Of a stretch of DNA of 64,000 nt, positions 10,654 through 20,461 are shown piece after piece (positions within the stretch are counted from its first letter, which is position 1; each line of letters opens with the position of its first letter). A program made the translations under genes and the position numbers. Location of the stretch: contig NC_087062.1 in the NCBI RefSeq assembly GCF_963678635.1, forward strand, positions 25,316,177 through 25,380,176, read 5' to 3'. This stretch comes from Symsagittifera roscoffensis (Eukaryota; Xenacoelomorpha; Acoela; Convolutidae). A model generated the notes under the pieces. That model was given only the letters and a program-made list of their open reading frames with translations. It ran no database searches and was not told the origin of the DNA.

Positions 10654-10757
10654 GAACAAATAGACCCAGGTTAGGCTAACAAAAAAATCGTAAGGACTAA
10701 CAGTTTAAGCAAATAGAAATCATTTAACAACCTTTTGCATCCGTCATCCTAAACCTT

Positions 10758-11225
10758 ATGTCATTTAAAAACCTAGGAAATAAACAAACAATCGTTTTAC
10801 ACAATTGTGAAATAAATAACAAAAAATACGACCTTGTAATCACACCTCATACACAAACAGTTGGATACATTAGAACAAAACGACAAACATTAAAGAGAAA
10901 AATAATAACTAAACAAAGACAAATAACACGAAAAAGATTTTCAAAAAATCGAAACGCATTTTCAGAATCAGAAACCAACAGTTTAGACGAACTTTATAAA
11001 CTAAAAGAATCAATAGATAAAAATTGCCCAATTCACGATCAATTATATTTCTCTGACTCAGAAACAACTTCAAATTCATCAAAAAGAGGAAAAAGACGAA
11101 TAAAAAAGCAATATAAACACAAACCAGTACATTTATACAATTGGAATCAACCAATTAGACACATTGATAATTACATATTAACAGTCATCGAACGAAAAAA
11201 TGAGCTCAACGCACACCCCAGGTGA
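10758..11225 (+). CDS. ORF1, 155-aa highly basic protein, unknown
   Basis: First ATG after the AUG-free leader. The protein is very rich in Lys/Arg, with clusters near residues 38-68 (KRQTLKRK, TRKRFSKNR) and 110-120 (KRGKRRIKK), separated by an acidic, Ser-rich patch (SDSETTSNSS). No domain is recognised. Such composition suggests nucleic-acid binding or nuclear targeting. Its end overlaps the Gag-Pol start by 26 bases in a different frame. The ATG context is weak (CTT before ATG), and no other ATG lies between it and the Gag-Pol start. Ribosomes could therefore leak past it to Gag-Pol. No such ORF is usual in Ty3/gypsy elements; an accessory role like those of retroviral small proteins is only a guess. 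Confidence 0.65.
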   Translation: MSFKNLGNKQTIVLHNCEINNKKYDLVITPHTQTVGYIRTKRQTLKRKIITKQRQITRKRFSKNRNAFSESETNSLDELYKLKESIDKNCPIHDQLYFSDSETTSNSSKRGKRRIKKQYKHKPVHLYNWNQPIRHIDNYILTVIERKNELNAHPR

Positions 11226-14200
11226 AGAAAGTCCAGATGATGATGATATTTTCCCCTTTATCGTAGATGCAACCACTGATAGAGGACAGCATATATTCTG
11301 CAAAAATTTACTCTTAAATTTGTTTGAACCAGGAATCAGTCCATGTAAAACAGAGTTTCCAGATGTAAAAATCAAAAGACAAATTATCGATCACTATCTA
11401 AAAGATATATGTAACCTAACACAACAATACGGAATCTACTCCATAGAATTCAGCTCACCAAACCAGAATCACAGTAAATATATAATTCAAACAGACGACC
11501 TTGATTTAGAATTCTCAAAAATATTCTCAGAATATATAAAAAGCATCCAATATCATAACTCACAAAGAGCAAACTCCATATTCACCAATGAAGTTTTTGC
11601 GATAATATATAGTTATATCTCGATATTAGAAAACGAAATCCAGATACCAAATGTCTCACCGACAGAAACATCTAAACATATAAGAGTACGACATGAAATC
11701 ACACTACTCTCTAGTTTTCTAAATATAATTAAAGAAAATTTCACGAAAGATGAAGTTTCACAACATACAAAACACGACTTACAAAAAATCTTGGCATGGT
11801 TCATAATAGATTATTTCACACATAATATTGATTTAATTTCACAAGCAAGAAAAAATTTTAGACCCCAAAACTCAAACGATGATACTGCCATCACAGAACA
11901 ATCAGACTATGTTTGGGACCCCGAATGGTCTCATCCCGCATTCATAAACTTCCCACAATCAATCTCAAGTCAAACAATAAGTACGATATCTTATGTAAGA
12001 GATTATGTACGAGTACTACCATTAACCATTGATGCAACACCATTAAACTATAATACATTTTTACCCGATATGCAAAATAATAGTTTAAACTCTACAGTCA
12101 TACACAATGAAAACCTCAATGGAACTAGGAATCTTACTCAACAAGATATCCAGACACCATCACACTTCATAAATGAAGAAATCGTACACGCAACAACTAC
12201 ACAACAAAGTATTTCACCAATACGTCCAAACTTAACAACACCAAGAAATACAAATTCTTCACAAACACAGGTAACATTACAATCAACCGTTAAACCTTCG
12301 GTTGCTCCAAAATATTCACACATGGATTACCAAACATACAGACCCATGACAATACCGCCAAAAACACGCAAAACGTTCACTAGAAACAACTTTGCAGACC
12401 ATAATTATAATTACACACATCCATCAAAAACAAATTATCAACCACGAAAAATTTTTAGTAATTATACAAGATCTCGAAACTGGGATAACCCAATGGCACC
12501 ACCTAATTCAGTAAATTTCCAAACAAATTTACATCCTCCACAGGATCGTAGTGAAAACTATCCATTTTTTCAACAAAATAAAAATAAAAAACAAACATCT
12601 TATCAAATGGATTACTTATCCTCAGATGATGATTTCTTACAACCAGATATATTTACACCCTATAATCAAGAATATCGTGGACAAGGAATACAGAGACCAC
12701 ATACATATCATAGAAATTTTTCTCCACAACCAATAGATACACAAATTCAACAACCAATTCAACAACAAAACCCAAATAATAAATCTTTTCAACCAATTCA
12801 GCAACAAAACCCAATGATTGCAAACTCGTACCAACCAGCACAAATGCAAAATGAAATACCACTCCCATATTATCTTCAACAACACGAAATAACAAGAAAT
12901 CAACTTTCAAATTTTTCTCAAATGCCAAATGCAGCAGAATCATTACAAATGACGATGAATCCATACCTTATGGGTGGATCATCAATAACATCAAATAAAC
13001 CTTTAATGGTATTCACAGGAACAGACCCTGAATATTCTGTAGAAGACTATTTAAATGCAGTCACAGCAAATTTGATTTTAAATATAGGACCTGAACCAAT
13101 TAATACGCCACTACATCAAAACTGGATACATCGACGCACAGCGTTAATACAAACAACTCTAGATGGCGCAGCCCAAAAATGGTTTTCAGTATTGCCTATA
13201 GAAATAAAATCAAATTGGAAAAGATTTACACAAGAATTTTCTAAAATGTTTGACTCCGAAAGAAACAAACAACAACAAAGAGTTTTATGTAATGAAATTC
13301 GCAGATTACCAAACGAAACCATCAAGCAATTAGCAGTACGAATCGAAACACTAGTTCGAAAAGCATATTCATTAAATACACATGACTATAAAAACACAAA
13401 GATGACAGAAATCTTAATGATGACCTTAACACCACAATTAAGGAAAATAGCAATAAAAAAGAGAGCATCCCATCCTTCGTCAATTCGAGAACCCGATTTA
13501 GATTTTCGAAAACTAGTAGACAAACTAGAACAAGCAGAAATCACAATGAAACTCGAAGAAACGGAAAATCTGAAATTACAAAACGTTAACAGAATTGAAA
13601 CAGCTTCCACAAATATAAACAATATACAAGAATCAGATACAGATCTCGTTGAAAAAATCACTGAAATACTCAACATTTACGAAAAACACCCAAACTTTAA
13701 AGGCAAACCATCCTTCAAAAAATGGTGTAATTATTGCCGACGATACGGACACAGTATTTCTGAATGTAGACAAAAACAGCAAGACAATCAAAATAAACCT
13801 CAAAAATATAAAGAACCAAATAAATCATTCTATCAATACATGAAAAAAGATCAAAATCTACCGAACAAAACAGTCTACAGCAACAACAGTTCAGGAAAAC
13901 CACTCCCGAACAATACAAATTATACAAGAAATCAATCACCATATAACTCAAGTTATAGAGGAAGATCACCAGAACGAAGAAACACGCATAATTCATCACA
14001 AAATCACTACAATAGACCAAATAGTCGAAATAACTACTCCAGATCACATTCAAATACACAACGATTTGTTTCTAGATCTAATTCCCAATCAAGAAATAAT
14101 TATTATCTAAACAATCAATCACGAAATTCATCATACAATAGGAATAGAAACTACTCAAATAATCGGAATAGAAGTTATTCAAACAACCGAAACCAGAATT

Positions 14201-17200
14201 ACCCGAACAATCAATCAAGGAATAACTCATATAATAGATCGAACTATAACAGACCAAACAATAGTTACCAAAACAGATCGCGAAATAATTCACAAAATCG
14301 ACACTCAAGTTATAATAATCGTTATAGAAATTATTCCCAATCACCACACCGGAATAATAATAACTATAATAATTCTAATAATCGCCACAGAAGTAGTACA
14401 CCTAAACATCAAAGACATATTAATCAAGTACAATCTAATCCAGAAACAACATCAGACCCTCCAGGTATTGATGACACAGTAACTGATACGTTACAACTCA
14501 ACCAAATAAACTGTGAATCATCAGATTCAGAAAGCGATGCAGAAAACACTCTCTCCATCAACATGATAAAAGTCGAAAATGACTATGAACCTGTTATATA
14601 TGAAGAACCTTTTTCATCACACATATATGAAAATCAATCAGAACTCCTTCACAATTATTATATTGAACCCGTCCATTCCACACCGACGACACAAAAAACT
14701 AATGAAATTAACACTACAAACCAACCCAATGAGAAAGAAAAAACAAAATGCTTGAATACAAATCACATCTACCAAAACATACAAAAAGAACAACCCAAAG
14801 AAAAAATTTGGACAATACCATTTCTTTTGGAAAGCCCAAAAAGCAAAGAAATCCAACCACCAGATCTTGAAATTGATTTTTTAATTGATTCAGGAGCAGA
14901 ATCAAATATAATAAACATTCCCACATGGAATGAAATAAAAACCTTACACCCAAAGCTAACACCTCTTGAAACCTCCAGCAAACTAGCAACAGCACAAGGA
15001 TCAACATTAATAAATTACGGAAAAATTCAATTATTTCTTCTCCCCACAAGAACAATGGAGCAAAACAAAATTTTAACCAAACCATTTAAACAAATATTCC
15101 ATATCACTGATATTAAACATAATATCATTGGAATACCATTTATCTCTAAATATATACCAACAATCAACATCTTGAATAGTAAAATATTAATCAAAGATAA
15201 ATATACAAAAACAAAAGACACATCCCTAACATTTTTTCAAAGATTAAATAAACAACCACCATTTTTTTCAAAATTTTACCCAATATATAACCAGCAAAGA
15301 AAACACTTGAAACCACTATCAGGAAACATCTATAATTTTTCAATCAAACAAGTTCACCAATACGATAAAAAACAAAACAAACAAAAATTTTATATGTCAG
15401 ATTTTGAATTCAAACCTATTCACAAGTTTTTCAAAATCACAATCTCATCAATAAAATATTTGAAAAACTCGAATTCAGATATTATTTCCTTACATGTATA
15501 CAACAATACACCTTACCAAGTAACATTACCTTTAGGACTTTTAGGCTATTGCGAAACCAACGCTACAATATTACCAATACACGAAAAAGCATATCGTGTA
15601 AAAAATATACTCCAATTACTAGATATTTGCCAATCCACAATCCTTAATGAAGAATTATCTATAAATAATATAATAAGTAACGAAAACAGAAATACGGATT
15701 ATTTCACAAAAACCCCATATTTCAAACCTACATTCAACATAAGTAACTACACAGAGAATCAACAGAAATTTTTAACAATGTTTAATTTCCAACATTCACA
15801 AATAACACAAGACGAATTTGAAAAACTAGCAAAACAGCTAATTAAATATTCATCAGTCTATGCAACATCCAAATTTGATGTTGGCAAAATCAGCTCATCA
15901 CTACATCTCCCATTAAAACCAGACGCAGTTTTCAGAAAACAAAGAGCAAGTAAAGTACCAATTCACTTACACGATAAAGTAAACAGATTACTCGACATTT
16001 TAGAACAATACAACATTATATCACCAGTAAACAAAGAGGAACAACCAAAAGGCAACACATTTATCAACCCTGTTATCATTCTAGCCAAAGGAGAATCATT
16101 AAAAATTGTTCTCGATGCTAGATACCTCAACTCACTCAATGATGAATCAAAGTGTAATTGGCCCATTGAACCAATACAAGTTATTTTAACAAAAATAAAC
16201 GGAAAATTCTTTACCACCGCCGATATGAATAGTGCATATAATCAAATGCCATTAGATGAACAATCACGACGCTTAACACAATTTGTTATTGGAAATCAAC
16301 AATACGAATTCAACCGCTTATTCTATGGAATATCCATAGGACCAGCAGCATTTTCAGCTTTTATGAGCAAAATTTTTCGACCACTAATACTCAAGAAAAA
16401 CGCAATCACCTATTTAGACGATGTCTTTATGCAATCACAAACAAAAGAGGAAATGTTCAATGTTTTAGAACAATATCACCAAATACTTCAGAACGAAAAT
16501 CTGAAGGCCGCCCCCGATAAATCACACTTCTTTTTGACAAAAGTTAAATTCTTAGGGCATAATATAGAAAGAAAAACAATCACTCCATTGAAATCACGTA
16601 TAGACGCTATTCAAAAACTCCAACCACCAACAAATAAAAAGAAAATCCAAGAATTCCTTGGAATGTTAAACTTTTTAAGCAAATATGTTTATAAAATGCA
16701 ATTATATCTACGACCCTTCTATAACATACTTAGACAACAAAATAATTTTGAATGGAATATAGAACATCAAGCACGATTTGAAGAAATTAAAAAACTTCTA
16801 ACTGAACAAATTTCAAACACAATTCCAGATTCAAATCAACCATTTTATGCATTGTGCGATGCTTCGAACTTTGGCATCGGCGCAGCATTATTACAATCAC
16901 ATAATAGTACTAATAAAATGAACCTCATATCAGCAAATTCTCGATTATTCACTCAAGCAGAACTACGACTCTCAACTCTAATGAGAGAATGTACAGCCAT
17001 AATATATACACTAACAGAATATGAATTTCTGATACTTGGATCAAAACATCCCACAGTTCTATTCACAGACCATAAACCAATCATCTTTCTTTTTACACAA
17101 AAGTCTAATCCAAACCACCGAGTTTATAGATTTCAACTCATTTTAATGAAATTCCCAAACTTACATATAGTTTGGACCGCAGGAAAAAATCTTGCATTAC

Positions 17201-19443
17201 CAGACACCTTAAGTCGAAATACGCCACCTGAATTACTTACACGAAAAACCACAGTTGAAATACCCAAAAACATTAAATTCTACCTTGCAGAAAATGAAAC
17301 ATCACCCCGATTGGAATGCAAATATGCAGTAAAAACTGACGTTGAACAATCACAAATAAATAATTTACAACATTTCCCACTTTATTTAGATTGTCAAAAT
17401 AATCACTATGAAGTTGATCTACTTGGAACATCAACTTTTAAACCAATCCCATATTCACAATGGATAAAAAACAACACCCAACAAAAAAGAATAAAACAAC
17501 ACCTGCCTAAAAAAGACCACTTTCCACTAATTGAAAAAGAAAATCTGACTGATAAAATAAACTTATCAGGACCACAAACAAACGATTCAAAATACACAAA
17601 AAATAAAGTTTTTGACCTCCATGACCCACTTGACACAATACCCTTATCTAAATTAGAAATCGAAAACATTTTTCTCCCCCCAACAGAAACAATTACAATT
17701 TCAACACTGAAACAGTATCAAAACCTTGACCCAGTAATTCGACAACTGAAATCATGGCACAAATATAAAACTAAACCTATCAAAGCAGATTCAACTATTC
17801 TAGGAAACAAAACACTCCTCAGATATTTTCGAAAATTCAACAATACAACAATTAACGAAAACACAGACCTTCTAGAATACAAACTAAATGAATCTACAGT
17901 TTCCTGTCTCCCTTTAAGTATGATTCTTATAGCTTTTAATATTTCACATACACAAAATATTAAAGGACACTCTGGATCAGAAAAAACATATTCAAATTTT
18001 ATACAAAACTTTTATTTCCCAAATGCACCAATTTGGATAAAAGTACTATGCAATGACTGTATAGTATGTCAGCTAAATAAACCTTACCCAAATCAAAAAC
18101 AAATAGCACAAAAACAAGATTTTAAAGGACAAAGTTTGTACTTTAATCATCGTATCTCATTTGATACCAAAGGACCAATTTCACCCTCATCCGAAGGAAA
18201 CTCCTACATTATGGTAATTGTTGACGCATTTACACATTATGTAGCACTTAACCCAGTACCACATTGTAACGCTTATTACGCTTACACAACACTCTATGAA
18301 CACTGGATAGCAAAATTCGGACTACCAGAAATTTTAGTTACAGACAACGGTACAGAATTCATAAATAATGAAATCATCACACTATGTCATTTATATAACA
18401 TTAAACACAAACCACGTACATCTCACGCACCTTGGACAAACGGCTTAGTCGAAGGTATGAACCGTTCATTACAAGAATATCTCAGATGTATCATCAATGG
18501 AAATGATACAAGATATACCGAATGGTCAGCAGATGTAAAACTATTTCCCTTAGCATATAATTCACAAATCACGACAACTTTAGGAATGTCACCATATGAA
18601 ATGGTTTTTAACCAAAAGCCACGCAAACCAATAATGTTTACAGCAAACTCTCATAAAAACGCACAAGGTTATTGTCAACCAAATAAAGACTCAATTTGTT
18701 ATAACCTACCATTACATACACACGATGAAGATCATTTTCATCACCCACAAATTCTAAAATTAGCCTCCGGTACACACACCGAATGGATTTTAAACAGAGA
18801 TAAAAAACACAATGAAATTTACCAAAAGGTAACAAAAAAGTTGTTACAAAGGCAAAATATTAATGAACAAATAAATTCACGCTTTACACCAGCCTCCGAT
18901 TTAAAAATTGGAACATTTGTTTTAATACCCAATTTTAATACTCAAAAAGGAATTTCAAAAAAGTTACAACCCCTTCGTAAAGGACCATACCAAATAATTG
19001 CAAAACCCACTGATGTCACATATAAAATCACCGACTCAGATAAAAAAGAAATCGTTCAACACCGAAATAACCTATTACCTTATTATCCAAAAGAATACGC
19101 ACTCCGCGAACTAACTCAATTATATTCTTTTACAGGTTTAAAAGTTATTCAAAATAACCCACATACAAACAACATAACAAAGGAACAAAATGATATTCAC
19201 CTCGGAAATCAAAATACAAAATCAAACACCACAAAAAACAATACAAAAAATCTCGATCAAAATACATCTCAAAAAGAAAGAAAAAATAGAAAAATGACAG
19301 AACAAATAATACCCCAAAAACAAATCGACAAATCAGAACATAGAGAGTCTTCACGACTTAGAAATCAACCACGTAAAAATTATAAAGTATTCATCCCACA
19401 ATCTAAAATATTAAAGAAAGTTGAATTTCAAAAACAACCTTAA
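11200..19443 (+). CDS. gag-pol: Gag-Pol polyprotein of a Ty3/gypsy-like element, 2747 aa in one frame
   Basis: Order and key residues: a helical N-terminal domain of unknown family (1-230); long Gln/Asn/Pro-rich linker (250-595); capsid-like Gag domain (about 600-800, with FTGTDPEYSVEDYL); CCHC knuckle C843-C846-H851-C856; Asn/Arg/Ser/Tyr-rich repeats (about 905-1075); retropepsin with D1230-S-G; RT (about 1560-1790) with D1675 and YLDD 1738-1741; RNase H with D1887, E1930, D1957; integrase zinc site H2250, H2257, C2287, C2290; catalytic D2322, D2382, E2418 (35 residues between the last two); GPY at 2595-2597; a basic tail. Every catalytic residue is present and no frameshift separates gag from pol. 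Usual Gag-Pol proteins are about 1100-1700 aa, so this one is unusually long, chiefly before the capsid. The start has A at -3. Confidence 0.97.
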   Translation: MSSTHTPGEESPDDDDIFPFIVDATTDRGQHIFCKNLLLNLFEPGISPCKTEFPDVKIKRQIIDHYLKDICNLTQQYGIYSIEFSSPNQNHSKYIIQTDDLDLEFSKIFSEYIKSIQYHNSQRANSIFTNEVFAIIYSYISILENEIQIPNVSPTETSKHIRVRHEITLLSSFLNIIKENFTKDEVSQHTKHDLQKILAWFIIDYFTHNIDLISQARKNFRPQNSNDDTAITEQSDYVWDPEWSHPAFINFPQSISSQTISTISYVRDYVRVLPLTIDATPLNYNTFLPDMQNNSLNSTVIHNENLNGTRNLTQQDIQTPSHFINEEIVHATTTQQSISPIRPNLTTPRNTNSSQTQVTLQSTVKPSVAPKYSHMDYQTYRPMTIPPKTRKTFTRNNFADHNYNYTHPSKTNYQPRKIFSNYTRSRNWDNPMAPPNSVNFQTNLHPPQDRSENYPFFQQNKNKKQTSYQMDYLSSDDDFLQPDIFTPYNQEYRGQGIQRPHTYHRNFSPQPIDTQIQQPIQQQNPNNKSFQPIQQQNPMIANSYQPAQMQNEIPLPYYLQQHEITRNQLSNFSQMPNAAESLQMTMNPYLMGGSSITSNKPLMVFTGTDPEYSVEDYLNAVTANLILNIGPEPINTPLHQNWIHRRTALIQTTLDGAAQKWFSVLPIEIKSNWKRFTQEFSKMFDSERNKQQQRVLCNEIRRLPNETIKQLAVRIETLVRKAYSLNTHDYKNTKMTEILMMTLTPQLRKIAIKKRASHPSSIREPDLDFRKLVDKLEQAEITMKLEETENLKLQNVNRIETASTNINNIQESDTDLVEKITEILNIYEKHPNFKGKPSFKKWCNYCRRYGHSISECRQKQQDNQNKPQKYKEPNKSFYQYMKKDQNLPNKTVYSNNSSGKPLPNNTNYTRNQSPYNSSYRGRSPERRNTHNSSQNHYNRPNSRNNYSRSHSNTQRFVSRSNSQSRNNYYLNNQSRNSSYNRNRNYSNNRNRSYSNNRNQNYPNNQSRNNSYNRSNYNRPNNSYQNRSRNNSQNRHSSYNNRYRNYSQSPHRNNNNYNNSNNRHRSSTPKHQRHINQVQSNPETTSDPPGIDDTVTDTLQLNQINCESSDSESDAENTLSINMIKVENDYEPVIYEEPFSSHIYENQSELLHNYYIEPVHSTPTTQKTNEINTTNQPNEKEKTKCLNTNHIYQNIQKEQPKEKIWTIPFLLESPKSKEIQPPDLEIDFLIDSGAESNIINIPTWNEIKTLHPKLTPLETSSKLATAQGSTLINYGKIQLFLLPTRTMEQNKILTKPFKQIFHITDIKHNIIGIPFISKYIPTINILNSKILIKDKYTKTKDTSLTFFQRLNKQPPFFSKFYPIYNQQRKHLKPLSGNIYNFSIKQVHQYDKKQNKQKFYMSDFEFKPIHKFFKITISSIKYLKNSNSDIISLHVYNNTPYQVTLPLGLLGYCETNATILPIHEKAYRVKNILQLLDICQSTILNEELSINNIISNENRNTDYFTKTPYFKPTFNISNYTENQQKFLTMFNFQHSQITQDEFEKLAKQLIKYSSVYATSKFDVGKISSSLHLPLKPDAVFRKQRASKVPIHLHDKVNRLLDILEQYNIISPVNKEEQPKGNTFINPVIILAKGESLKIVLDARYLNSLNDESKCNWPIEPIQVILTKINGKFFTTADMNSAYNQMPLDEQSRRLTQFVIGNQQYEFNRLFYGISIGPAAFSAFMSKIFRPLILKKNAITYLDDVFMQSQTKEEMFNVLEQYHQILQNENLKAAPDKSHFFLTKVKFLGHNIERKTITPLKSRIDAIQKLQPPTNKKKIQEFLGMLNFLSKYVYKMQLYLRPFYNILRQQNNFEWNIEHQARFEEIKKLLTEQISNTIPDSNQPFYALCDASNFGIGAALLQSHNSTNKMNLISANSRLFTQAELRLSTLMRECTAIIYTLTEYEFLILGSKHPTVLFTDHKPIIFLFTQKSNPNHRVYRFQLILMKFPNLHIVWTAGKNLALPDTLSRNTPPELLTRKTTVEIPKNIKFYLAENETSPRLECKYAVKTDVEQSQINNLQHFPLYLDCQNNHYEVDLLGTSTFKPIPYSQWIKNNTQQKRIKQHLPKKDHFPLIEKENLTDKINLSGPQTNDSKYTKNKVFDLHDPLDTIPLSKLEIENIFLPPTETITISTLKQYQNLDPVIRQLKSWHKYKTKPIKADSTILGNKTLLRYFRKFNNTTINENTDLLEYKLNESTVSCLPLSMILIAFNISHTQNIKGHSGSEKTYSNFIQNFYFPNAPIWIKVLCNDCIVCQLNKPYPNQKQIAQKQDFKGQSLYFNHRISFDTKGPISPSSEGNSYIMVIVDAFTHYVALNPVPHCNAYYAYTTLYEHWIAKFGLPEILVTDNGTEFINNEIITLCHLYNIKHKPRTSHAPWTNGLVEGMNRSLQEYLRCIINGNDTRYTEWSADVKLFPLAYNSQITTTLGMSPYEMVFNQKPRKPIMFTANSHKNAQGYCQPNKDSICYNLPLHTHDEDHFHHPQILKLASGTHTEWILNRDKKHNEIYQKVTKKLLQRQNINEQINSRFTPASDLKIGTFVLIPNFNTQKGISKKLQPLRKGPYQIIAKPTDVTYKITDSDKKEIVQHRNNLLPYYPKEYALRELTQLYSFTGLKVIQNNPHTNNITKEQNDIHLGNQNTKSNTTKNNTKNLDQNTSQKERKNRKMTEQIIPQKQIDKSEHRESSRLRNQPRKNYKVFIPQSKILKKVEFQKQP

Positions 19444-20037
19444 ATTCTACATTTAAAAATCTTTGCACCTCTGAAACATTTCACACTTTCATTTTTCAAG
19501 ATAACATGCTGATAAAGACGCAGCGATTCTAGTTCAAAATTAGCCAATAGGATTCATCCAATCCGTCACCTTCTATAACTTTAACACAAACCAACTAGAC
19601 GAAAAATATTAAACTCCAGGCATATCTATAACTATAACTCTACGACCTCCAGGTCAAAAATAAGCAAACCACTCCAACTTGACAACTAAAATAAATATCA
19701 CCATAATATCATAACCCTCCCTTATCTAATAAACCAAAGATCAACAATATTTCCCCAACTCAGCCCTCAAATACCCCCCAAACAAATATGTTAAATTAGC
19801 CTAAAGTAAAAGAACGACCATTTTATTTAGCCTAAAGTATAAAAATCTCAAAAATACCCCAGATCATTTGACAAATGAAAATAAAGACAAAGAAGACCTC
19901 CCGATCACCATAAAAATTGCCCCCAACAATTTTTTACGAAACTCAACCCACTTGTCAAAAAACTAATAAATAATCCGACCACACTTGAAAATTGCCCCAA
20001 ACAACAAAAAATATTCGATCACGAAGCCATTTCTTAA

Positions 20038-20229
20038 ATGCTCTTCTATCAAACAGTCACTAAAATTATCACAAACCTCAAACAATTTTTTACGATACTT
20101 GAAACTTTCATAATATTTCTTTTTGATATCCTTGAATCTTTTCTAATACTCTTAATCATTTTTTGTAATATTTTTTTAAATTTTCTACACTATATTCGAA
20201 CTATTTCTCCAACTTTCAAAAACCCTTGA
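20038..20229 (+). CDS. 63-aa hydrophobic ORF, possible small membrane protein
   Basis: Residues 21-50 (FIIFLFDILESFLILLIIFC and following) are almost entirely hydrophobic with two acidic residues, giving one long or two short membrane segments. It precedes a second tiny hydrophobic ORF by 35 bases. In T-rich DNA a random frame looks hydrophobic, so this may be chance. If real, a viroporin-like role would be one idea. Confidence 0.3.
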   Translation: MLFYQTVTKIITNLKQFFTILETFIIFLFDILESFLILLIIFCNIFLNFLHYIRTISPTFKNP

Positions 20230-20240
20230 TTATATCCACA
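20229..20240 (+). promoter_or_regulatory. candidate 3' splice acceptor TTATATCCACAG
   Basis: A pyrimidine-containing stretch ends in CACAG at 20240, 24 bases before the ATG of the 58-aa ORF. It could be the acceptor of an env-side subgenomic RNA. The branch point cannot be identified. Confidence 0.3.
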
Positions 20241-20264
20241 GGTACGATTTATAAAATTGTCTAA

Positions 20265-20441
20265 ATGATACGAACTATTTTCAGTAGAACTGATATTTTT
20301 CTACTATTTGTAATTTTCATAACATTTCTATCATCCCTCATTTTGACTATATGCAAATGTATACAGAAAGCAATCATCACATTCGCTCTAGCAACAATCC
20401 TCCTAATTCTTTTCTTAGAAGAATACTTTAATAAACATTAA
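20265..20441 (+). CDS. 58-aa protein with two membrane segments, unknown
   Basis: ATG at 20265, TAA at 20439-20441. A short polar N-terminus is followed by a hydrophobic segment (about residues 11-27, FLLFVIFITFLSSLILT), a short Cys/Lys turn (CKCIQK), a second hydrophobic segment (about 35-50) and an acidic-aromatic end (EEYFNKH). This hairpin layout resembles small viral ion-channel proteins, though no homology is recognised. It is the first ATG after the acceptor-like site at 20240 and ends 20 bases before the next open frame. Chance remains possible because the region is T-rich. Confidence 0.4.
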   Translation: MIRTIFSRTDIFLLFVIFITFLSSLILTICKCIQKAIITFALATILLILFLEEYFNKH

Positions 20442-20449
20442 CTTTTTCA

Positions 20450-20461
20450 CTAAAAAAATAG
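20450..20461 (+). promoter_or_regulatory. candidate 3' splice acceptor ending TAAAAAAATAG
   Basis: CTTTTTCAC followed by an A-run and TAG at 20459-20461. This TAG is also the stop that bounds the ATG-less frame, so an acceptor exactly here would join an upstream start codon to the full 377-codon frame. The A-rich run before AG is atypical. Confidence 0.3.

Larger units (their letters stand above)
10008..10757 (+). promoter_or_regulatory. AUG-free leader of about 750 nt
   Basis: Reading every base from 10008 to 10757, I found no ATG in any plus-strand frame. The last upstream ATGs are at 9995 and 10005, just before an acceptor-like TTGTTCCAG ending at 10039. The next is the start of the 155-aa ORF at 10758. 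By a rough base-composition estimate several ATGs would be expected. This suggests selection on a scanned 5' leader, probably beginning near 10040 after splicing or at a nearby transcription start. Confidence 0.6.
19444..20264 (+). other. non-coding spacer between Gag-Pol and the env-side ORFs
   Basis: About 0.8 kb with short repeated words: TTTAGCCTAAAGTA twice near 19.79-19.84 kb, CAACAATTTTTTACGA-like twice (near 19925 and 20080) and AAATTGCCCC twice. A GACCT-CC-AGGTC hairpin lies near 19648. It may hold the branch point and acceptor of a subgenomic RNA. It contains one 63-codon hydrophobic ORF (20038-20229). Confidence 0.5.

Noticed and set aside
14714..15085. 123-codon minus-strand frame and similar minus frames in 11-26 kb
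   Set aside because: They lie antisense to Gag-Pol or Env, are Phe/Leu/Val-rich as expected from the complement of A-rich coding DNA, and have no motif.
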